Source: JAMQKA01 sp043951865 (lineage in GTDB: Bacteria > Bacteroidota > Rhodothermia > Balneolales > Balneolaceae). Taken from it: a stretch of 64,000 bases of DNA. Shown one piece after another: positions 33,656-43,406 of the stretch. Made by a program: the position numbers and the translations under genes. Below the pieces are notes generated by a model. It saw nothing but the letters and a program-made list of their open reading frames with translations, was not told the DNA's origin and searched no databases. Position 1 is the first letter of the stretch, and each line of letters begins with the position of its first letter. The stretch spans positions 37,575-101,574 of the forward strand of contig NZ_JBINJF010000020.1 of NCBI RefSeq assembly GCF_043951865.1, written 5' to 3'.

Positions 33656-36600
33656 ATGAAACGACTCATACTAACAATTGGGATAGTGACCTTGGTAGTA
33701 CCAACCTTGATTGCACAAACTGTAACTGGAGAAGTTACAGATAGTAATTCAGGTGAAGCACTACCAGGGGTTAACATAGTTGTAGAGGGAACAACAATTG
33801 GTACTACTACAAATCCTGAGGGTGAATATAAACTAGATGTGCCCTCATTGAATGACACATTGGTTTATTCTTTTGTAGGGTATCAAACAATGGAAATGCC
33901 AATTAACGGCAGAACAACAATTAATGTAACCATGCAACTCGAAGCTGTAGCCGGTGAAGAATTGGTAGTGGTCGGTTACGGAAGTGTTGAAGAGACTGAT
34001 GTAACTGGATCTGTCTCATCAGTAGATGTCGATGAATTAAATCAAGGAGTCACATCCTCTGTAGATCAGATGATGGTGGGTAAAAGCTCTGGTGTTAATG
34101 TCGTTCAAAATAGCGGGGAGCCAGGTGGTGGTTTTTCTATCAATATCAGAGGTTCCAGTTCGATCAATGCAAGCAATGGCCCACTATATGTTATTGACGG
34201 GGTACCTGTTAATAAGGAAAGAGCAATCGGGGGGAGTGGAGTAAATTTAGGTAATACTCAAACTCCTAGGAATCCACTTGCTAATTTAAATACCGAAGAC
34301 ATAGAATCGATTGAGATTCTTAAGGATGCCTCGGCAACCGCCATATATGGTTCAAGAGGGGCAAATGGAGTAGTCCTAATAACTACAAAAAGTGGACGCA
34401 GCGGGGATATACAAGTTAATTATCATGGAAGTATTGGAATTCAAAATTGGTCAAATAAACTTGATTTGTTAAATGCACAGCAGTATCAGAGAGAATTGAA
34501 CGCAATTATTGATGCTGGTGGTGAAGACCCTTCCTTTAGAGTAGGTGATATAGCCAATAATGGTAGAGGTGTTGATTGGCAGGAAGTTATTGAAAATGAT
34601 AATGCACCGGTCACGAACCAACAAATTTCTTTCTCAGGAGGATCTGAAAATACCACTTACTTTGTATCTTTTAACTTTATGGATCAGGAAGGGACTGTTA
34701 GAGAAACTAGGTTCAATCGATATTCAACAAGGGTTAATCTTGAGTCTCAAGTTTCAGATAGATTAAATCTTGGTTTGAAAGCCACTGGTACATATATCAA
34801 GGATGATTTTATACCCAACGGTGGTGCAGCAATTGAAAATTCAGGAGTTATTCGAGCAGCATTTAACTTTGATCCTACTTTCCCCATTAGGAATGATGAT
34901 GGTAGTTTTGCGCTAAATGAACTTGTCAGTGTTGACAATCCAATGGCTTTATTGCAAGGTGTTAATTCAGCATCCAATACTAATCGCATATTTTCGACAG
35001 CATTTGCTGAATATGATATAAACCAAAATTTGTTCGCAAAATTAAATATTGGAGGTGATTTTACTAACGAAAGTAGAAAAACCTTCGTCGATGACCAAAC
35101 ACGCCTGGGACGAGAAAATAATGGTATTGGGAGTAATCAGAATTCTGAGATGAGCCATGTGTTAGTAGAAGGAACACTTAATTTTAACAAGACATTTGGA
35201 GAGCATGATATCAATGCTGTCGGAGGGATCACCTATGAAAGATTTGTAACAACATACCTATATAACAGTTCCAGTGATTTCCCTTCATTACAAGTCGGTG
35301 CAGATAATCTTGGTCTGGGTCAGACTTCAAATTTTGAATTGTCTAACTCTAAAACTGCCAACAGGCTTGCTTCTTATCTCGGCCGGGTAAATTATACACT
35401 TTCTGAAAAATATCTTCTGACTTTGTCAGCTAGATTAGATGGATCTTCCAGATTTGGTGAAAACAATAAGTTTGCTTTTTTCCCATCTGGAGCGATTGGT
35501 TGGAGATTATCAGAAGAAAGTTTTATGGAAGGTATTAGTGCTATAAACAATCTTAAAATTAGGGTCAGTTGGGGACAATCAGGTAATCAAGAAATTGGTG
35601 ATTACCCATTTGCTGGAACATTTTCAGAAGGCCTAACGGCTGTTATAGGTGATGCAGGAGTGACGACTACTACTCCATCAAGGCTGCCAAATCCCGATTT
35701 AAAATGGGAAACAACAGAACAACTTAATTTCGGTTTAGATTTTGCACTTTGGGAAAATAGACTTGAAGGGGGAGTTGACTATTACAAGAAAACAACTGAG
35801 GATATGTTGGTTAATTTGCCAGTTCCAACGTCTGTTGGTTTTGATTCACGTTTATCGAACGTGGGACAAATTGAGAATACTGGTTTTGAGTTATCTCTGA
35901 CTTCAAGAAATATAACTGCACAGGAATTTCAATGGACTACAAACTTAAACTTTTCAACTCTTAAAAACGAAGTTAAAAGTTTGGGCGGTGTCCCAGAAAT
36001 CCAGTTAGGAGGAGTTGCATTTGCTGGACAGGCAGGTATTATAAGACCCGGTGCGCCATTAAACTCCTTTTATGGTTGGGAAGTAGAAGGCATTTGGCAA
36101 GAAGGTGATGATTTCTCAGTCACATCCGATCCCGTTAGTCCAGGTAGTATAAAGTATAGAGACCAAAATGGGGATGGAACAATTACCGGAGAAGACCGGG
36201 TCATTTTAGGTAATTCATTTCCTGATTATCAATGGTCCATTGGTAACACATTCAACTACAAAGGGTTTGGTTTATATGTGTTTCTCCAAGCTGAACAAGG
36301 GTTTGAAATATTAAATGCAAATAAAGTTGAAACGTTCTATCCTATCAATTTTAGAAGGAATAAGTTTGCTGAACCATTTTTGAACCGATGGACTCCTGAG
36401 AATCCTTCTAATAAATATCCTTCATTTGTTAATCCCCTTGCGCAGGGTAGAAAGTCAATAAATTCTTTTGTAGTTGAGGATGGATCCTATATAAAGCTAA
36501 GAACAGTAAGACTAAGTTACACACTACCAAAAATATTCCAAAGCTTACGATCTGCACAAATATATGTAGTAGGTGAAAATCTGGTTACTTTCACTGATTA

Positions 36601-36712
36601 TGATGGAATAGATCCGGCTATAAATCCCAATGGTAATGCTAATTATCGAATAGACCGCAACGCATTCCCTACGGCAAGGACATTCATGTTGGGACTGAAA
36701 ATAGGTCTGTAG
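33656..36712 (+). CDS. susC: SusC/RagA-family TonB-linked outer-membrane importer
   Basis: Active importer of oligomers or nucleosides across the outer membrane, powered by TonB. The 1018-residue protein has a signal peptide (MKRLILTIGIVTLVVPTLIA), an N-terminal carboxypeptidase-regulatory-like beta domain (VTGEVTDSNSGEALPGVNI), a plug with VVVGYGSVEETDVTGSVSSV, MMVGKSSGVNV, NIRGSSSINASNGPLYVIDG and AIYGSRGANGVVLITTKSG, and a beta-barrel ending in the expected aromatic-poor strand FMLGLKIGL. The next gene is its SusD partner 48 bp downstream. Two CAATCGATTG operators lie before it. Confidence 0.95.
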   Translation: MKRLILTIGIVTLVVPTLIAQTVTGEVTDSNSGEALPGVNIVVEGTTIGTTTNPEGEYKLDVPSLNDTLVYSFVGYQTMEMPINGRTTINVTMQLEAVAGEELVVVGYGSVEETDVTGSVSSVDVDELNQGVTSSVDQMMVGKSSGVNVVQNSGEPGGGFSINIRGSSSINASNGPLYVIDGVPVNKERAIGGSGVNLGNTQTPRNPLANLNTEDIESIEILKDASATAIYGSRGANGVVLITTKSGRSGDIQVNYHGSIGIQNWSNKLDLLNAQQYQRELNAIIDAGGEDPSFRVGDIANNGRGVDWQEVIENDNAPVTNQQISFSGGSENTTYFVSFNFMDQEGTVRETRFNRYSTRVNLESQVSDRLNLGLKATGTYIKDDFIPNGGAAIENSGVIRAAFNFDPTFPIRNDDGSFALNELVSVDNPMALLQGVNSASNTNRIFSTAFAEYDINQNLFAKLNIGGDFTNESRKTFVDDQTRLGRENNGIGSNQNSEMSHVLVEGTLNFNKTFGEHDINAVGGITYERFVTTYLYNSSSDFPSLQVGADNLGLGQTSNFELSNSKTANRLASYLGRVNYTLSEKYLLTLSARLDGSSRFGENNKFAFFPSGAIGWRLSEESFMEGISAINNLKIRVSWGQSGNQEIGDYPFAGTFSEGLTAVIGDAGVTTTTPSRLPNPDLKWETTEQLNFGLDFALWENRLEGGVDYYKKTTEDMLVNLPVPTSVGFDSRLSNVGQIENTGFELSLTSRNITAQEFQWTTNLNFSTLKNEVKSLGGVPEIQLGGVAFAGQAGIIRPGAPLNSFYGWEVEGIWQEGDDFSVTSDPVSPGSIKYRDQNGDGTITGEDRVILGNSFPDYQWSIGNTFNYKGFGLYVFLQAEQGFEILNANKVETFYPINFRRNKFAEPFLNRWTPENPSNKYPSFVNPLAQGRKSINSFVVEDGSYIKLRTVRLSYTLPKIFQSLRSAQIYVVGENLVTFTDYDGIDPAINPNGNANYRIDRNAFPTARTFMLGLKIGL

Positions 36713-36760
36713 AATAAAAAAATAGAAATTTAAAGAAATTAATTAAGTGAGGTAGTGAAT

Positions 36761-38254
36761 ATGAAATCGGTTGAAACAAATATTTTTCAGACAGCAATCA
36801 TACTTTTATCAGTTTCTTTTCTGATACAAGGATGTGAAGACGTGTTAAATGAACCTGTCCACTCAGAACTTGCAAGTGAAAACTTACTAACGACAAAATC
36901 CGGCTTGGAATCAACCCTATTTGAGGGATATACTGAATCGGCTAACATGTCGTCTTGGGGCAGCCAGCATACGATAAAGAGGGAAGAAATGACCACAGAT
37001 ATCCTATGGCATACAGGCGGAGGTGAAAATCAAAATGCTGTGCTGTTGATTAATTTTACGTGGGATCCTAATTGTTGTGATGAGGCTTCATTTTATTGGG
37101 ATCCCCACTGGAGTGCAATCCGAAATGCAAATATCGTGCTGGATAATTTGGATAGACCGCAAAATATTTCTGAAAGTGAGAGAGAGAAAATTGGTGCCGA
37201 GGCTCGTTTTGTCCGAGCTATTGCCTACTATGATCTTTGGAATCAGTATGGTGGCGTGCCTTTAAGAACCAGTACAGAAGATCCTCTTGAATTAGCCAGG
37301 GCTAGTGCTGAAGAGACTATAAATTTTGTAATATCTGAATTCAGCGCTGTTGAGTCTATACTGCCAGGGCCGAATGAGGCAACCCGGTATAGAGCAAATA
37401 GTGGTGCAGCACGAGCATTTCTCACAAAATTATATCTTAATACAGAACAGTGGCAGCAATCAGCTGATAAAGCGCAAGAAATTATTGATAATGGGAATTA
37501 TGAGCTATATCCCGATTATAACGAAATGTTTGCGCTAGAGAACGAACAAAACAGTGAGTTTATCTGGGTACGGCCGGCAATAACGAATGATCCAGATGCC
37601 AGATGCACAATTACTGCAACTGCATTTCCCTGGGGATTCCATGAAGGCTTGGATGGTGGTATAGCCGGAGTTGTTGATCAGGGCTGGACAAACTTTGCTT
37701 CCCAATATAGACTTCGTGACTCATTTTACAATTCCTTTGCGCCTAATGATGAGCGAAATGGTCGTATCCTCACAAGATATATAAACACCGAAGGCGATAC
37801 AGTTGATCTAATTGAGGATTATGATAATGCCACTAGATCAATGAAGTATCCACCGGATCCTAACGCAACAGGTGGGAATCATGGGAATGATATACCAAAA
37901 ATACGATATGCCGACATCCTTTTATCCAGAGCTGAAGCTCTAAATGAAATTAATGGACCAAATCAGGAGAGTATCGATCTTATAAATCAGATACGTGAAC
38001 GGGCTGGATTAGGGGATGTGCAATTATCTGATTTTGCTAATAAAGAAGAGTTGAATGATCAAATTTTAAAAGAAAGAAAGTGGGAGTTCTGGTATGAATC
38101 AAAAAGAAGAAGAGATTTAATACGACATGGAGAATTTATTGAGTCTGCACAACAACGAGGAGCTACCAATGCTCAAGAATTCCATAAAAAGTTTCCAATT
38201 CCTCAATATGCAATAGATGCAAATCCTGAACTTGAGCAAAATCCCGGTTACTAA
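36761..38254 (+). CDS. susD: SusD/RagB-family surface nutrient-binding lipoprotein
   Basis: Lid of the SusC importer, tethered to the outer membrane. I start at ATG 36761, which follows GAGGTAG, rather than GTG 36755. The signal peptide ends in lipobox LIQGC (C25). The 497-residue body has the alpha-helical TPR-like SusD fold with GAEARFVRAIAYYDLWNQYGGVPL, ARAFLTKLYLN, DIPKIRYADILLSRAEALNEI, INQIRERAGL and ILKERKWEFWYESKRRRDLIRHGEF, all standard. A strong hairpin follows the stop (38267-38300). Confidence 0.95.
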   Translation: MKSVETNIFQTAIILLSVSFLIQGCEDVLNEPVHSELASENLLTTKSGLESTLFEGYTESANMSSWGSQHTIKREEMTTDILWHTGGGENQNAVLLINFTWDPNCCDEASFYWDPHWSAIRNANIVLDNLDRPQNISESEREKIGAEARFVRAIAYYDLWNQYGGVPLRTSTEDPLELARASAEETINFVISEFSAVESILPGPNEATRYRANSGAARAFLTKLYLNTEQWQQSADKAQEIIDNGNYELYPDYNEMFALENEQNSEFIWVRPAITNDPDARCTITATAFPWGFHEGLDGGIAGVVDQGWTNFASQYRLRDSFYNSFAPNDERNGRILTRYINTEGDTVDLIEDYDNATRSMKYPPDPNATGGNHGNDIPKIRYADILLSRAEALNEINGPNQESIDLINQIRERAGLGDVQLSDFANKEELNDQILKERKWEFWYESKRRRDLIRHGEFIESAQQRGATNAQEFHKKFPIPQYAIDANPELEQNPGY

Positions 38255-38266
38255 ATATTACTTTTC

Positions 38267-38300
38267 TTTCATGTTGGGTTCTAAAAGGACCAACATGAAA
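38267..38300 (+). terminator. Hairpin after susD, possible terminator or attenuator
   Basis: Perfect 11-bp stem TTTCATGTTGG (38267-38277) and CCAACATGAAA (38290-38300) with a 12-nt loop, followed by TTTGGTTTTGTTT. It could lower expression of the sulfatase and downstream genes relative to susC/susD, as seen after many SusD genes. Confidence 0.7.
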
Positions 38301-38410
38301 TTTGGTTTTGTTTAGTTAAGCGTTTACAAATTCATTCATAAAATGCAGGATTTTATTTAGAACAAGGGTAATTCCAATTTTCAAAAAAACAAAAAAGTAA
38401 GGAAAGTTTT

Positions 38411-40339
38411 ATGAAACTTAACAAGTTGTCAGTAGTAGGATTACTTCTTCTGATTCCATTTGAATTACTATCAATTGACGGGGAAAAACCAAATAATAAC
38501 TCCCAGCAGACAGATGGCCAAAAACCCAATGTGATTATCATTATGACTGATGATCAGGGATATGGGGAGCTTTCTTACCATGGCAACCCGATTCTGGATA
38601 CGCCAAACTTGGATCAACTTGCTAAACAAAGCGTTGAGCTTACCGATTTCCATGTTGCCCCGATGTGTACCCCCAGCCGAGGGCAGCTTTTGACGGGCAT
38701 GGATGCTGCTCGCAATGGGGCTTTAAATGTTAGCAGCGGCCGTACCCTGATGCGTTCAGAATTACCGACTATTGCCGATTATTTTAAACATTCCGGCTAC
38801 ACTACTGGATTGTTTGGTAAATGGCACGTAGGGGACAATTATCCCTATCGGCCTCAAGATCGTGGGTTTGAAGAGACCATATGGTTTCCCTCTTCTCACA
38901 TTAACTCTGTTCCCGACTACTGGGGTAATGATTATTTTGATCCTGTCTTGAGACATAATGGCAAAGAAGAACAATTTGATGGCTATTCTACAGATATATT
39001 TTTTGAGCAAGCTATGGCTTGGATGAAGGAAAAAGCAGAGTCCGATAAGCCATTTTTCACCTACTTACCTACAAATACTCCACATCAGCCCTTTTGGGCA
39101 CCCGAGGAAGATATTGAGGTTTTAAAGGAAGCTTACAAAAATTCAAAATTTTCAAGTGCTCAAACAGGGGAATCTCCGGAATTTTTGCATACCGAGGATA
39201 TGCAAAAAAATTTAATCCGATATCTAGCCATGATTCGTAATATAGATACAAATATCGGTAAACTGATGGATTTTTTGGGGGATGAAGGGTTGTCTAACAA
39301 TACTATATTGATTTTTTTAAACGATAATGGTAGTACTTTTGCTCCCCAATATTACAAAGCTGGAATGAGAGGAATGAAGACACAACTCTGGGAAGGCGGG
39401 CATCGCGTTTCCTTCTTTATTCGTTGGCCAAATGGTGATCTAGGGAATGAGCGAAAAGTTAATGGATTGACTACAGTTCAAGACGTTCTACCAACACTTA
39501 TTGATCTGACAGGTATCGTTCCCCATACTACTACTAAATTTGACGGTATCAGCCTCGCTCCAGCACTCCAGGGAGCAACGGAGGTTCCAGAAGAACGAAT
39601 GGTGGTTATAAACTACAGTCGCATGCCGTTTGGATTCGATTATCGGTCTCCTGCAAACCCGTCTATTGTACGGCGAAACGGAGCGGCTGTCCTCTGGAAG
39701 CACTGGCGATTATTGAGAGGCACGGAGTTGTATAATCTTGAAGAGGATCCAATGCAGCAGACCAATGTTATAGATCAGTACCCAATAGTAACTCAAAAAA
39801 TGAATGACCATCTCGATCAATGGTGGAAAGAAGTTAAAAATGATGTAAATGAACCGCTGGCTGTTAGCATTGGAGATGAGGCTGAAAATCCAACAAAATT
39901 GACAGCGGTAGAATGGTTGGATGTCTTTGTAGATCTACAAAGACAGGTTCGCAATGGCGTTCGTAAGAATGGATATTGGCATCTAAATGTAGAACAGGCA
40001 GGAGAGTATGAATTTGAGCTACGCAGGTGGCCACGAGAAGCAGATCTAGCATTAAGCGATCCTCTTCCTTCTGATCATGTTCGAAAAGGTGATGAATTTC
40101 TTGTGTCAGGAAAGGCTCTGCCCATCTCAGAAGCTCAAATATACATCAGTGGTGATGCTAACAAACAAGAGGGTGGATCTATCATTCTTAACGAAACAAA
40201 AGAAGTTAGTTCAGGAGAAAAGGCTGTAACATTTTCTACCAACCTAGAACCGGGTTCAATTCGTTTGCATACGTGGTTTAATAACGAAGATGGTGGTTCA
40301 ATTACAGGTGCTTACTACGTATATGTAAAACGTAAATGA
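38411..40339 (+). CDS. Sulfatase 1 (formylglycine-dependent, exported)
   Basis: Removes sulfate esters from a sugar or related substrate. 642 residues with an N-terminal signal (MKLNKLSVVGLLLLIPFELL), metal-binding D47/D48 (IIIMTDDQGYGE), and the formylglycine motif CTPSR at 86-90 (APMCTPSRGQLLTG). Later family segments are GLFGKWHVGDNYPYRP, FLNDNGSTFAPQYYKAGMRGMKTQLWEGGHRV and VLPTLIDLTGI. The last 150 residues (EWLDVFVDLQRQV, GEYEFELRRWP, YYVYVKRK) form an extra beta domain seen in some S1-family arylsulfatases. It is a close relative of sulfatase 2 next door, but AT-rich in codon use. It needs an anaerobic or FGE-type maturase that is not in this window. Confidence 0.93.
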   Translation: MKLNKLSVVGLLLLIPFELLSIDGEKPNNNSQQTDGQKPNVIIIMTDDQGYGELSYHGNPILDTPNLDQLAKQSVELTDFHVAPMCTPSRGQLLTGMDAARNGALNVSSGRTLMRSELPTIADYFKHSGYTTGLFGKWHVGDNYPYRPQDRGFEETIWFPSSHINSVPDYWGNDYFDPVLRHNGKEEQFDGYSTDIFFEQAMAWMKEKAESDKPFFTYLPTNTPHQPFWAPEEDIEVLKEAYKNSKFSSAQTGESPEFLHTEDMQKNLIRYLAMIRNIDTNIGKLMDFLGDEGLSNNTILIFLNDNGSTFAPQYYKAGMRGMKTQLWEGGHRVSFFIRWPNGDLGNERKVNGLTTVQDVLPTLIDLTGIVPHTTTKFDGISLAPALQGATEVPEERMVVINYSRMPFGFDYRSPANPSIVRRNGAAVLWKHWRLLRGTELYNLEEDPMQQTNVIDQYPIVTQKMNDHLDQWWKEVKNDVNEPLAVSIGDEAENPTKLTAVEWLDVFVDLQRQVRNGVRKNGYWHLNVEQAGEYEFELRRWPREADLALSDPLPSDHVRKGDEFLVSGKALPISEAQIYISGDANKQEGGSIILNETKEVSSGEKAVTFSTNLEPGSIRLHTWFNNEDGGSITGAYYVYVKRK

Positions 40340-40436
40340 ATTGCTTCCTCTCGGATTATTGTGTGGGCCCTTTATTCCCATCAATAATGTCAACTGAACA
40401 TACTTGATTAAATCTAATGCTTAATGACATGCTAAT

Positions 40437-42359
40437 ATGAGTATTAAGTTTGCAAAAATATTCCTTATTCCCCTGCTTTTCTTAATTATACTCATTATTT
40501 GGCCTTTTAAAAGTGTTTCCCTTGATAAGAAAATCCTAAATGACAATGAGCAAAAGCCGAACGTGATTCTGGTGATGACCGATGATCAGGGATACGGGGA
40601 ACTCTCCTACCACGGGAATCCGGTGTTGGCGACCCCCCAGCTGGACAAGCTGGCCGGCCAGAGCCTCCGGCTGACCGACTATCACGTGACCCCGATGTGT
40701 GCCCCGACGCGGGGACAGTTGTTGACCGGGTTGGATGCGGCGCGCAACGGAGCCATCAACGTTAGCGCCGGGCGCACTCTTTTGCGACCGGACCTGACCA
40801 CGATGGCCGATATATTTTCCGGAAGCGGGTACAATACCGGCATTTTTGGGAAGTGGCACCTAGGTGATAACTATCCCTTTCGACCGGAAGATCGCGGATT
40901 TCAGCAAACCGTCTGGTTTCCCTCCTCATCGATAAGCTCAATACCGGATTTTTGGGGCAACGATTATTTTGACGATACTTACATTCAGAATGGCGAGCGA
41001 GAAAAATTCGGAGGATACAGCACGGATGTTTTCTTTGAGGAGGCGATGGACTTTATGCGTCGTTCGGTGGAAGAGGGAACCCCGTTCTTCACCTACCTCC
41101 CTACCAATACCCCGCATGGGCCTCTTATTGCAAAGGACACAGATATCGATGATATGCAAAAGGCCTTTGCCGAGTCTGCTTTTACTGATATGAATCCAGA
41201 TACAAAAGACCGTTTGATACGGTATTTGGCCATGATTCGAAATATTGATGAAAATATGGGCAGGCTGATGAACTTTCTGCAGGAGCATGGGGTATCAGAG
41301 AATACGATTCTCATATTTACCACAGACAATGGCAGCACGCACGGCCCCCTGTATTACAATGCAGGCATGCGCGGGATGAAAACCCAGCTCTGGGAAGGGG
41401 GGCATCGAGTTCCGTTCTTCATACGTTGGCCCAATGGGGCGCTAGGAGAACCAAGAGATATCGGTGGGCTGACCACCGTCCAAGATGTTCTCCCCACGCT
41501 TATTGATCTCACTGGGATAGTGCCCACCAGCCCGCCTAAGTTCGATGGGGTTAGTTTGGCCCCGGTCCTTCGCGGTAGAACCGCTGTCCCTGAGGATCGC
41601 ATGGTGGTAATCAATTATAGCCGAATGCCTATAGGATTTAATTATCCTTCTCCGAAGGGCCAAACGATCTTGGAACCCGAGGGGGCAGCAGTACTGTGGA
41701 AAAAATGGCGGTTGCTGAAAGATCGGGCCCTGTACAACCTTGAGGCCGATCCCAAACAACAAACCAATGTGATCGGCCAGTATCCCGACGTGGCCGAAAA
41801 AATGCGAACCCATCTATCCAAGTGGTGGGATGATGTCGAATCCAAAGCTAACCAACCGCAACGTGTGGTCATTGGCAGCGACAAGGCAAATCCTGCGATG
41901 CTGACCGGTTGCGAATGGCTGGATGTGTTTATCGATCAGCAAACCCAGGTGATGAATGGTACCCGCAAATTTGGATATTGGCTGCTGAAGGTGGCAGAAG
42001 CGGGGGAATATGAATTCGAACTGCGCCGCTGGCCGGAAGAAAGTAACATTCCCTTACAGGATAAACCTCGCAGGGAACTTGCAAGTATCAACCCCCGACA
42101 TAATCTCGCTATTGCAACAACCCTGCCGATAGCAAGCGCCCATATCTATATTAACAATGTAGCTGTTCCCCATAAGCCACTAGATGAAATAGAAGCATAT
42201 CCGTTTTTAGGTGAGCGGAAGCAGGTGGAGGCTGGTGACAGGTCGGTCACGTTTACGGTCAAGCTGGAAGAGGGACCAATCGCCCTGCACAGCTGGTTCA
42301 ACGACGAGGACGGCAATCCGATTACAACTCCGTACTACGTATATGTGAAGCGTAAATAA
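40437..42359 (+). CDS. Sulfatase 2 (paralogue of sulfatase 1, GC-rich body)
   Basis: 640 residues, same layout as sulfatase 1: hydrophobic N-terminus (about 8-22), VMTDDQGYGELSYHGNP, formylglycine motif CAPTR with C88 (T replaces the usual S or A at the fourth position; CxPxR is the minimal signal), then WHLGDNYPFRPEDRGF, the TTDNGSTHGPLYYNAGMRGM segment, and the same C-terminal beta domain ending TTPYYVYVKRK. The first 120 bp are AT-rich like the neighbours, but from about 40555 the gene switches to GC-rich codons, unlike sulfatase 1 and the genes around it. This suggests that the body came from a different source than its N-terminal signal. Confidence 0.92.
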   Translation: MSIKFAKIFLIPLLFLIILIIWPFKSVSLDKKILNDNEQKPNVILVMTDDQGYGELSYHGNPVLATPQLDKLAGQSLRLTDYHVTPMCAPTRGQLLTGLDAARNGAINVSAGRTLLRPDLTTMADIFSGSGYNTGIFGKWHLGDNYPFRPEDRGFQQTVWFPSSSISSIPDFWGNDYFDDTYIQNGEREKFGGYSTDVFFEEAMDFMRRSVEEGTPFFTYLPTNTPHGPLIAKDTDIDDMQKAFAESAFTDMNPDTKDRLIRYLAMIRNIDENMGRLMNFLQEHGVSENTILIFTTDNGSTHGPLYYNAGMRGMKTQLWEGGHRVPFFIRWPNGALGEPRDIGGLTTVQDVLPTLIDLTGIVPTSPPKFDGVSLAPVLRGRTAVPEDRMVVINYSRMPIGFNYPSPKGQTILEPEGAAVLWKKWRLLKDRALYNLEADPKQQTNVIGQYPDVAEKMRTHLSKWWDDVESKANQPQRVVIGSDKANPAMLTGCEWLDVFIDQQTQVMNGTRKFGYWLLKVAEAGEYEFELRRWPEESNIPLQDKPRRELASINPRHNLAIATTLPIASAHIYINNVAVPHKPLDEIEAYPFLGERKQVEAGDRSVTFTVKLEEGPIALHSWFNDEDGNPITTPYYVYVKRK

Positions 42360-42455
42360 CGAATTACCAAAGTTAGCTTTACCAGAGGCTGGCTTAATTG
42401 AGATCTTTACATATTAATACTTTAAATCTATTGATAATTATAGTTACTGAACAGA

Positions 42456-43379
42456 ATGAGTGAAAAAATATTAATCGTAGGAAGCGCAAACATCGATATG
42501 GTTGTAAGGTCTGAACGTTTTCCGGAAGCTGGGGAGACAATACTTGGCGGGGAATTTCAAATGCATAAAGGTGGAAAAGGTGCTAATCAGGCTGTAGCTG
42601 CAGCCAAATTAGGTGGTAATGTTAGTTTTATATGCAAACTTGGAAATGATGAATTTGGTGATCTTTGTACTGAACAATATAAAGATGTAGGCATAAATGT
42701 TGATAACATCCTTTTTGATGAAGATAGACCTACAGGTGTAGCGATGATTTCTGTAAATATGACTGGTGAAAATAAAATTGTTGTTGCACCCGGAGCTAAT
42801 CATGGGATTACCAGAAATGAAATAAAAAACCTAAAGGATGTAATTGTCAGTTTTGATTTGCTTGTTTTGCAACTTGAGATTCCTATAGAAATAGTGGGTC
42901 TCATTCTTGAAATAGCCAGAGAGGGTAAAACAAAAGTTATCCTAAATCCAGCACCGGCACTGGAATTACCAAATTATTTTTTTAAAGATTTATTTTTGGT
43001 CACTCCTAATCAGAATGAGGCTGAAAAATTGACGGGTATTCACATAGCGGATAGTGAATCATTAAGAAGTTCAGCCAAAAGCTTACAAGAGCTTGGGGTT
43101 AAAAATGTTGTGATTACGCTAGGTTCTGATGGGGTATTTATGAAAACTGAGGAATCTGAAGGTATTATACCTGCTCAAGAAGTTATAGTTGAGGACACAA
43201 CTGCTGCGGGGGATGTGTTTAATGGAGCATTATCAACTGCAATAATTCAAGGACAATCTTTGAGAAATGCTATTAAATTTGCCAATATGGCAGCTGCTTT
43301 ATCTGTTTCTAGAAATGGGGCTCAGAGCTCGATACCAACGATAGATGAACTACAGGGATTTATCAGTGATAAATCGTGA
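42456..43379 (+). CDS. rbsK: Ribokinase-type PfkB-family sugar kinase
   Basis: Phosphorylates ribose at O5 to feed the pentose phosphate pathway. 307 residues with the PfkB signature 1 GGKGANQA at 39-46, VIPFVC-type core (SANIDMVVRSERFPEAGETI), LVTPNQNEAEKLTG, and signature 2 DTTAAGD at 247-253 with the catalytic base D253. The DTTAAGDVFNGAL ending and the SANIDMV start are typical of ribokinases rather than fructokinases. Together with the transporter and nucleoside hydrolases it points to ribose from nucleosides or ribosides as the end product. AT-rich, as most genes in this locus. Confidence 0.9.
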   Translation: MSEKILIVGSANIDMVVRSERFPEAGETILGGEFQMHKGGKGANQAVAAAKLGGNVSFICKLGNDEFGDLCTEQYKDVGINVDNILFDEDRPTGVAMISVNMTGENKIVVAPGANHGITRNEIKNLKDVIVSFDLLVLQLEIPIEIVGLILEIAREGKTKVILNPAPALELPNYFFKDLFLVTPNQNEAEKLTGIHIADSESLRSSAKSLQELGVKNVVITLGSDGVFMKTEESEGIIPAQEVIVEDTTAAGDVFNGALSTAIIQGQSLRNAIKFANMAAALSVSRNGAQSSIPTIDELQGFISDKS

Positions 43380-43406
43380 TCAACATTAAATATAAAAACT
43401 AATAAC

